Assembly: GCA_900552315.1 (NCBI GenBank)
Contig: URZM01000003.1
Span: 1 to 39,005, forward strand
DNA: 39,005 nucleotides
Origin: an uncultured Bacteroidales bacterium
GTDB lineage: Bacteria; Bacteroidota; Bacteroidia; Bacteroidales; Muribaculaceae
Direction: 5' to 3'
Shown: positions 33,852 through 39,005 of the stretch, piece by piece
Layout: each line of letters opens with the position of its first letter
How positions within the stretch are numbered: position 1 is the stretch's first letter
The notes under the pieces: model-generated
Told to the model about the DNA's origin: nothing
The model's database searches: none
Seen by the model: the letters and a program-made list of their open reading frames with translations, nothing else
Program-made: the position numbers and the translations under genes

Positions 33852-35198
33852 TCAGAATGCGCTGTTGCCTGTGGTGCGTCCCTTGATGCGGCCGTCTTTC
33901 ATAAGGCCGTCGTAGTGACGCATGAGCAGATGGCCCTCCACTATGCGCAGCGTGTCGAGTATCACACCCACGAGAATCAGGAGCGACGTGCCGCCGAAGA
34001 ACTGAGCGAAGCTGCGGTTGAGGCCGCAGATGTACGCTATGGCCGGCAGGATGGCCACGATGCCCAGGAATATGGAGCCGGGCAACGTGATGCGGCTCAT
34101 GATAGTGTCGAGATATTCGACGGTGGGCTTGCCCGGCTTTACGCCGGGGATGAAGCCGTTGTTGCGCTTCATGTCCTCAGCCATCTGCGCGGGACGCACG
34201 GTGATGGCTGTGTAGAAATACGTGAAGGCCACGATCATCAGGAAATATATGAGGTTATACCAGAACCCGTACATGTCTGTGAGGGCTCCGAGGAAACCTG
34301 TCTGCTCGGTGCTGAAACCGGCCAGCGTCATGGGGATGAACATCAATGCCTGGGCAAAGATGATAGGCATCACTCCGGCCGCGTTCACCTTCAGGGGTAT
34401 GTACTGGCGTGCGCCGCCGTACTGCTTGTTGCCCACGATACGCTTCGCGTACTGCACAGGCACCTTGCGGGTTCCCTGCACCAGGAGCACGGCGCCGGCG
34501 ATCACGGCGAGCAGGATGACGATCTCTACCAGGAACATCACCAGGCCGCCGCCTGCCGAGTTGAGCAGACGCTGGCTGAACTCCTGGATGAAGGCCTCGG
34601 GCAGGCGTGCTATGATACCGATAAGGATGATGAACGAGATGCCGTTGCCCACACCCTTCTGGTCGATACGCTCGCCCAGCCACATGATGAACATGGAGCC
34701 GGCCGTCAGGATGACCGTCATGAACGCTATGTTCAGCCCGCCTATCGACTGTGCGGCGGCAGTGGCGCCGGCGGCGCCTATCTGGGCCTTGAGGTTGAGC
34801 AGATATGCGGGTGACTGGAGCAACAGGATGGCGACCGTGAGCCAGCGTGTGTACTGGTTGAGTTTCATCCTGCCGCTCTCCCCCTCGCGCTGCATCTTCT
34901 GGAACGAGGGCAGCACCATACCCAACAGCTGTATCACGATGGAGGCCGTGATGTATGGCATGATGCCCAAGGCGAAGATCGAGGCTTGGGAGAAAGCGCC
35001 GCCGGAGAACATATCCAGAAGCTGCATCAGGCCGGAGGAGGAGAACTCCTTGAGCCTGGTCAGGTCATCCGGATTGATGCCGGGAAGCACCACATAGCAT
35101 CCGAAGCGGTAGATGATCACGAGCAGCAAGGTGATGCCTATGCGCTTGCGCAAATCCTCTACGCTCCAGATATTTTTGACTGTTTTTACAAATCCCAT
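33852..35198 (-). CDS. secY: Preprotein translocase subunit SecY
   Basis: 448 residues with ten hydrophobic segments. The N-terminal region has RIGITLLLVIIYRFGCYVVL, and the plug region PGINPDDLTRLKEFSSSGLM follows. Cytoplasmic loop signatures such as GVGNGISFIILIGIIARLP are present. It is the channel of the Sec translocon in the inner membrane and exports the signal-peptide proteins encoded elsewhere in this window. It is six bases downstream of rplO. Confidence 0.98.
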   Translation of the reverse strand: MGFVKTVKNIWSVEDLRKRIGITLLLVIIYRFGCYVVLPGINPDDLTRLKEFSSSGLMQLLDMFSGGAFSQASIFALGIMPYITASIVIQLLGMVLPSFQKMQREGESGRMKLNQYTRWLTVAILLLQSPAYLLNLKAQIGAAGATAAAQSIGGLNIAFMTVILTAGSMFIMWLGERIDQKGVGNGISFIILIGIIARLPEAFIQEFSQRLLNSAGGGLVMFLVEIVILLAVIAGAVLLVQGTRKVPVQYAKRIVGNKQYGGARQYIPLKVNAAGVMPIIFAQALMFIPMTLAGFSTEQTGFLGALTDMYGFWYNLIYFLMIVAFTYFYTAITVRPAQMAEDMKRNNGFIPGVKPGKPTVEYLDTIMSRITLPGSIFLGIVAILPAIAYICGLNRSFAQFFGGTSLLILVGVILDTLRIVEGHLLMRHYDGLMKDGRIKGRTTGNSAF

Positions 35199-35204
35199 CT
35201 TACT

Positions 35205-35657
35205 TTACTTTTTAATTACGGAACCACCTGCGGCTGCTATAGCCTCTTCTGCGGACTTGGAGAAGGCGTTTGCCTCTACCTCCAGGGCCTTTGTCAGCTT
35301 GCCGCCGCCAAGGATCTTGACGAGGCTGTTCTTTGACACGAGGCCTGCGGCGAGCAGGTCGGCTACCGTAATCTTAGTAAGGTCTTTGGCCTGTGCGAGC
35401 TCTTCGAGCACGTTGAGATTGATGGCTTTGTACTCTACACGGTTGATGTTCTTGAAGCCGAACTTGGGCACACGGCGCTGCAGAGGCATCTGACCGCCCT
35501 CGAATCCGACTTTGTGCTTGTAGCCGGAACGGGACTTGGCGCCCTTGTGTCCACGTGTGGATGTGCCGCCATAACCGCTGCCCGGGCCGCGGCCTATTCT
35601 CTTGCGGTCCTTGTTGGAACCGACCGCAGGCTGCAGATTATTCAATTCAAATTTCAT
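35205..35657 (-). CDS. rplO: 50S ribosomal protein L15
   Basis: 150 residues starting MKFELNNLQPAVGSNKDRKR, with the signature GRGPGSGYGGTSTRGHKGAK. Normal length. The 212-base spacer upstream, separating it from rpmD, is unusual for this operon and contains a foldable element. Confidence 0.97.
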   Translation of the reverse strand: MKFELNNLQPAVGSNKDRKRIGRGPGSGYGGTSTRGHKGAKSRSGYKHKVGFEGGQMPLQRRVPKFGFKNINRVEYKAINLNVLEELAQAKDLTKITVADLLAAGLVSKNSLVKILGGGKLTKALEVEANAFSKSAEEAIAAAGGSVIKK

Positions 35658-35693
35658 TGTTGCTGAATGTTTTGTGGAGCGTGTCCTTTATTC

Positions 35694-35804
35694 TATGCCG
35701 GAGGGGCCGTGCCCGTGAGCGGGCGCTGTGCTCTCGCCTGCGGGTGCTTCCCGGCGTACTTCGCGGGAAGCGCGGCGCGCATGGCGCCATGCGTGGCCGG
35801 CATA
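35694..35804 (-). ncRNA. Candidate structured RNA (cloverleaf) between rpmD and rplO
   Basis: Four nested or adjacent inverted repeats fit one cloverleaf. The closing stem is TATGCCGG/CCGGCATA (35694-35701 with 35797-35804). Inside it are GCCCG/CGGGC with a four-base loop (35711-35724), GCTTCCCG/CGGGAAGC with a ten-base loop (35746-35771), and the 16-base perfect palindrome CGCATGGCGCCATGCG (35778-35793). On the transcribed minus strand it would sit about 37 bases upstream of the rplO ATG. It may be an operon leader or processing element, or an inserted palindromic repeat. It matches no known riboswitch that I recognise. Confidence 0.45.
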
Positions 35805-35869
35805 CGGAATCACATGCTCAAAATGTTGATTGACTTGGTTCTTAAAATCCAGAAACACCTCCGGGCACC

Positions 35870-36049
35870 TCAGGCCTTGGTGACCTCCACCAGATGATGC
35901 ACCTTGCGCACCATGCCCATGATGCAGGGATTGTCCTCATGCTCCACGGTGTGGTTCATCTTCCTCAGACCAAGGGCATCGAGCGTGGCTTTCTGATCGT
36001 GAGGGGCGTTGATGCGGCTCTTGATTTGCTTGATTATGATTTTTGCCAT
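35870..36049 (-). CDS. rpmD: 50S ribosomal protein L30
   Basis: 59 residues, starting MAKIIIKQIKSRINAPHDQK and continuing ATLDALGLRKMNHTVEHEDN, then PCIMGMVRKVHHLVEVTKA. Size, the LGLRKMNHTV motif and the place between rpsE and rplO identify L30. The start is the ATG at 36049, 17 bases after rpsE. Confidence 0.96.
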   Translation of the reverse strand: MAKIIIKQIKSRINAPHDQKATLDALGLRKMNHTVEHEDNPCIMGMVRKVHHLVEVTKA

Positions 36050-36066
36050 TGTGTTATCTCTGAATT

Positions 36067-36588
36067 TTATTTACCGTTAAAGACTTTGTCCACGGAGACG
36101 CCGCGGTTCTGAGCCACCTGTGCGGGGCTGCGCATCTCGCCGAGGGCTGCGATGGTGGCCTTCACCAGGTTGTGAGGATTGGACGAGCCCTTGCTCTTGG
36201 CGAGCACATCTGTCACGCCCACGCTCTCAAGCACGGCACGCATGGCGCCGCCGGCCTTCACGCCGGTACCGGTGGAGGCGGGCTTGAGGAAAATACGGCT
36301 GCCGCCGAACTTGGCCACCTGCTCGTGGGGGATGGTGCCGTTGTGCACAGGCACGCGTATGAGGTTCTTCTTGGCTGTCTCGACGCCCTTGGCTATGGCG
36401 GCCGTCACCTCGTTGGCCTTGCCCAGTCCCCAGCCTATGACTCCATTGCCGTCACCTACGACGACGATGGCTGCAAAGCTGAAAGCGCGGCCACCCTTGG
36501 TGACCTTGGTCACACGGTTGATGGCTACCAGGCGGTCTTGCAGCTCCAAATCATTTGTAGATTTTACTCTGTTGTTCTTTGTTGCCAT
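36067..36588 (-). CDS. rpsE: 30S ribosomal protein S5
   Basis: 173 residues with the N-terminal double-stranded-RNA-binding fold (LVAINRVTKVTKGGRAFSFA, VVVGDGNGVIGWGLGKA) and the C-terminal domain containing ARV-like GTGVKAGGAMRAVLESVGV. It contributes to decoding accuracy in the small subunit. Intact, eight bases after rplR. Confidence 0.98.
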   Translation of the reverse strand: MATKNNRVKSTNDLELQDRLVAINRVTKVTKGGRAFSFAAIVVVGDGNGVIGWGLGKANEVTAAIAKGVETAKKNLIRVPVHNGTIPHEQVAKFGGSRIFLKPASTGTGVKAGGAMRAVLESVGVTDVLAKSKGSSNPHNLVKATIAALGEMRSPAQVAQNRGVSVDKVFNGK

Positions 36589-36596
36589 ATCTGTGT

Positions 36597-36938
36597 TTAG
36601 AATTTAAGACCGGCCTTGCGGGCTGCGTCGGCCAATGATTTTACTCTGCCGTGGAAGAGATAGCCGTTACGGTCGAACACGACCTCGGTTATGCCCATCT
36701 CCAGGGCCTTCTGTGCCACTTTCTCGCCAACCTTGGCGCTGATCTCTGTCTTGGTGCCCTCGGCGATTCCCTTGGAGTCGGCTGCACAGAGTGTCTTGCC
36801 GGCCAGGTCGTCGATGAGCTGCACGTAGATTGCCTTGTTCGAGCGGAACACGCTCATTCGGGGGCGCTGTGCCGTGCCGGAGACACGGCCGCGGATGCGA
36901 GCCTTGATTTTATTTCTTCTTGCTATCTTTGATATCAT
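36597..36938 (-). CDS. rplR: 50S ribosomal protein L18
   Basis: 113 residues, MISKIARRNKIKARIRGRVS at the start and VVFDRNGYLFHGRVKSLADA near the end, both typical of L18, which binds 5S rRNA. It is 17 bases after rplF. Confidence 0.97.
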   Translation of the reverse strand: MISKIARRNKIKARIRGRVSGTAQRPRMSVFRSNKAIYVQLIDDLAGKTLCAADSKGIAEGTKTEISAKVGEKVAQKALEMGITEVVFDRNGYLFHGRVKSLADAARKAGLKF

Positions 36939-36955
36939 TGCTACTCTTTTTTTAA

Positions 36956-37510
36956 TTATTTGGCATTTGCACTCTTACCGGACTTGCGACGGATCACCTC
37001 GCCCACGAACTTGATACCTTTGCCCTTGTAGGGTTCGGGCTTGCGCAGGGAGCGGATCTTGGCGCATACCTGGCCCAGGAGCTGCTTGTCGGCGCTCTCG
37101 AGGATGATGAGCGGGTTCTTGTTTCGCTCACTCTTGGCCTCGACCTTGACCTCCTTGGGGAGTTTGATATAGATAGCGTGTGAGAAACCCAGGGCGAGCT
37201 CCAGCACCTGGCCGGTGCTTGTGGCGCGGTAGCCCACGCCTACCAGCTCCATCTCCTTCTTGTAGCCTTCGCTGACTCCGACCACCATGTTGTGGATCAG
37301 GGCGCGGTAAAGGCCGTGGAGAGCACGGTGCTCACGGTCGTCGCTGGGACGGCTCACTACGATATGACCGTCCTCCTGAGCCACCTTGATGTCGGGGTTG
37401 ACGGTCTGCGAAAGCTCCCCTTTGGGACCTTTCACTGTAACTGTGTTATCTTTAACCTGAACGCTTACGCCGGCAGGTATCGCTATGGGTGACTTACCTA
37501 TTCTTGACAT
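36956..37510 (-). CDS. rplF: 50S ribosomal protein L6
   Basis: 184 residues starting MSRIGKSPIAIPAGVSVQVK, with two L6 domains and the signature RKPEPYKGKGIKFVGEVIRR near the C-terminus. It lies next to the factor-binding region of the large subunit. Standard length and place. Confidence 0.98.
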   Translation of the reverse strand: MSRIGKSPIAIPAGVSVQVKDNTVTVKGPKGELSQTVNPDIKVAQEDGHIVVSRPSDDREHRALHGLYRALIHNMVVGVSEGYKKEMELVGVGYRATSTGQVLELALGFSHAIYIKLPKEVKVEAKSERNKNPLIILESADKQLLGQVCAKIRSLRKPEPYKGKGIKFVGEVIRRKSGKSANAK

Positions 37511-37528
37511 AATGAATACCTCCTTTGA

Positions 37529-37927
37529 TTAATAAACGTAACACAACACTTCACCACCCACCTTGAGCTCCTTGGCTTCCTTGTTGGTCATCACGCCTCT
37601 GGATGTGGAGAGGACGGCGATGCCGAGGCCGTTGAGCACGCGGGGCATGTCTTTGTAACCGGTGTACTGGCGCAGGCCCGGACGTGAGACACGCTTCAGG
37701 CCCTTGATGGCGTTCACTTTGTCTACAGGGTCGTACTTGAGCGCGATCTTGATCACGCCGGACGGGGTGTCACCCTCCATGAACTTGTAGTTGAGGATGT
37801 AGCCCTGCTCGAAAAGGATCTTTGTGATCTCTCTTTTCAGGTTGGACCCCGGAATCTCCACCACGCGGTGGCCCGCCTTGATGGCGTTCCTGAGTCTCGT
37901 CAGATAATCTGCTATGGGATCAGTCAT
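37529..37927 (-). CDS. rpsH: 30S ribosomal protein S8
   Basis: 132 residues starting MTDPIADYLTRLRNAIKAGH, ending ISTSRG-type: AVLSTSRGVMTNKEAKELKV then GGEVLCYVY. S8 binds central-domain 16S rRNA and in enterobacteria represses the spc operon. A 169-base spacer separates it from rpsN upstream. Confidence 0.98.
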   Translation of the reverse strand: MTDPIADYLTRLRNAIKAGHRVVEIPGSNLKREITKILFEQGYILNYKFMEGDTPSGVIKIALKYDPVDKVNAIKGLKRVSRPGLRQYTGYKDMPRVLNGLGIAVLSTSRGVMTNKEAKELKVGGEVLCYVY

Positions 37928-38096
37928 TTTTTTGGTGTTTAAATTGATTCAGATGTTCTGAACAATATTTAATACTCTCTGATTTCTATGTTGACGGTTC
38001 CCGTCCGCCGCCGGGACCAGCCGGCTTCCGGCAGCTCCGCCTTAACTGGGGAGGCACGCTCGCCGCAAAGCCCGGAGGACGGACGTGGGATTATGT
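37928..38096 (-). other. 169-base spacer between rpsN and rpsH
   Basis: No gene. It contains GC-rich segments that can pair imperfectly (CCGTCCG near 38000 with CGGACG near 38080, and GCTCCGCC with GGGGAGGC in between). It lies directly upstream of rpsH, so an S8-responsive site is conceivable, but nothing specific is recognised. Confidence 0.3.
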
Positions 38097-38399
38097 TTAC
38101 CAGCTTGCCTTCTTCACGCCGGGGATGAGGCCCGCGCTCGCCATCTCGCGGAACTGGATACGGGAGATGCCGAACTGGCGCATGTAACCCTTGGGGCGGC
38201 CGGTGATGGAGCAGCGGTTGTGCAGGCGCACGCGCGACGCGTTCTTGGGAAGCTTCTGGAGCTTGGTCAGGGCCTCGTAGTCGATGTTGCCCTCGGCGTC
38301 GGCAAGGGCGGCCTTCTTGAGGGCGGCCTTGCGCTCAGCGTACTTGGCTACCATTCTCTGGCGCTTGACCTCGCGCGCTTTCATTGATTCCTTTGCCAT
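38097..38399 (-). CDS. rpsN: 30S ribosomal protein S14 (long, zinc-free type)
   Basis: 100 residues starting MAKESMKAREVKRQRMVAKY and ending FREMASAGLIPGVKKASW. The signature NRCSITGRPKGYMRQFGISR is present. It is the long form without the CxxC pairs of short zinc-type S14. Its start codon overlaps the rplE stop by one base (TAATG). Confidence 0.97.
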   Translation of the reverse strand: MAKESMKAREVKRQRMVAKYAERKAALKKAALADAEGNIDYEALTKLQKLPKNASRVRLHNRCSITGRPKGYMRQFGISRIQFREMASAGLIPGVKKASW

Positions 38400-38944
38400 T
38401 ATTTCTCAGATTTAAAGGGTAAACCAAACTGTTTGAGCAGGGCGAAGCCTTCTTCGTCTGTGCCTGCGGTGGTCACGAACGTGATGTTCATGCCGTTGAG
38501 CTTGGGGACGTTGTCGATGTTGATCTCGGGGAAAATAATCTGCTCCGTGATGCCCAGCGTGTAGTTGCCGCGGCCGTCGAGCTTGGCGTTGATGCCCTTG
38601 AAGTCGCGGATACGGGGCAGCGCCACGCGTATCAGGCGCTCCAGGAACTCGTACATGCGGTCCTTGCGCAGCGTCACCATGACGCCCACGGGCATCTTTT
38701 TGCGCAATTTGAAATTCGAGATGTCCTTGCGAGAGAGCGTGGCCACGGCCTTCTGGCCCGTGATGGCGGTGATCTCGTTGATGGATGTCTCTATGAGCTT
38801 CTTGTCCTGCGTGGCGTCGCCCAGGCCCTGGTTGATCACGATCTTCTCAAGTCGGGGCACCTGCATCACGGTCTTGTACCCGAACTCCTTGGTCAGGGCG
38901 GGCACGATTCTCTCCTTATAGTCTTTGCTAAGTGTGGTTGCCAT
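38399..38944 (-). CDS. rplE: 50S ribosomal protein L5
   Basis: 181 residues starting MATTLSKDYKERIVPALTKE, with the signature QVPRLEKIVINQGLGDATQD and RVALPRIRDFKGINAKLDGR. It binds 5S rRNA with L18. The ATG overlaps the rplX stop by one base, so the genes are translationally coupled. Confidence 0.98.
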   Translation of the reverse strand: MATTLSKDYKERIVPALTKEFGYKTVMQVPRLEKIVINQGLGDATQDKKLIETSINEITAITGQKAVATLSRKDISNFKLRKKMPVGVMVTLRKDRMYEFLERLIRVALPRIRDFKGINAKLDGRGNYTLGITEQIIFPEINIDNVPKLNGMNITFVTTAGTDEEGFALLKQFGLPFKSEK

Positions 38945-39005
38945 TACTTGATCTCCTCTCCTGATTTTTTAGAATAACGTACTGAAACGCCTGCTTCATT
39001 TTTCT
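38944..39005 (-). CDS. rplX: 50S ribosomal protein L24, C-terminal end only
   Basis: The last 19 codons before a TAA at 38946-38944 encode KNEAGVSVRYSKKSGEEIK, which matches the usual L24 C-terminus (RYxKKSGExIK). The rest of the gene lies beyond the window. Position directly upstream of rplE confirms it. Confidence 0.9.
   Translation of the reverse strand, partial: KNEAGVSVRYSKKSGEEIK

Noticed and set aside
33843..34814. Long + strand frame (323 codons) opposite secY
   Set aside because: SecY on the minus strand is unambiguous; the opposite frame has low-complexity His/Gly/Asp composition typical of antisense translation.

Overview
The window comes from a Bacteroidota chromosome, almost certainly order Bacteroidales. 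The family is less certain; a gut Muribaculaceae-like lineage would fit the fairly high GC and the frequent ATA (Ile) codons. The evidence is: type IX secretion (T9SS) C-terminal sorting domains on many secreted proteins; a TamB/TamL pair in which the Omp85 protein is a lipoprotein; Bacteroidota promoters of the form TTTG-N19-TAnnTTTG; and a Bacteroidota-type spc/alpha ribosomal operon.

Layout, left to right. (1) 1-6758 (+): the 3' part of tamB, overlapping tamL by ATGA, then a small exported protein of unknown function. This unit serves outer-membrane biogenesis. (2) 7045-24107 (+): nine consecutive exported-protein genes, split by intrinsic-terminator-like hairpins into about six transcription units. 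Seven end in recognisable or probable T9SS type A sorting domains. They carry an Omp28-like thioredoxin fold, fibronectin III, jelly-roll (choice-of-anchor J) and beta-propeller-like modules, a duplicated 134-residue domain, and a two-copy module shared by two genes of the cluster. The last gene resembles the IdeS/Mac IgG-degrading cysteine proteases (peptidase C66). (3) 24108-28968: an accessory region. It holds an AAA_14/DUF4143 ATPase (-) bracketed by arrays of a 34-bp repeat, palindromic repeats, a fragment of a T9SS-sorted gene, a decayed TPR + AraC-type regulator, and a small secreted protein. (4) 28969-39005 (-): the spc/alpha operon, reading rplX(partial)-rplE-rpsN-rpsH-rplF-rplR-rpsE-rpmD-rplO-secY-map-infA-rpmJ-rpsM-rpsK-rpsD-rpoA-rplQ, closed by two terminators. 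Several gene junctions in it hold unusually long non-coding spacers, one of which can fold into a cloverleaf.

How the parts relate: TamB/TamL help build the outer membrane through which T9SS cargo leaves. The central cluster looks like a set of surface or secreted adhesins plus one possible immunoglobulin-directed protease. The accessory region between this secretome and the housekeeping operon shows insertion and decay. The best candidates for something undescribed are the repeat-bracketed DUF4143 ATPase, the IdeS-like protease in a gut-type Bacteroidales secretome, and the cloverleaf between rpmD and rplO. No tRNA, rRNA, CRISPR array, transposase or integrase was seen.
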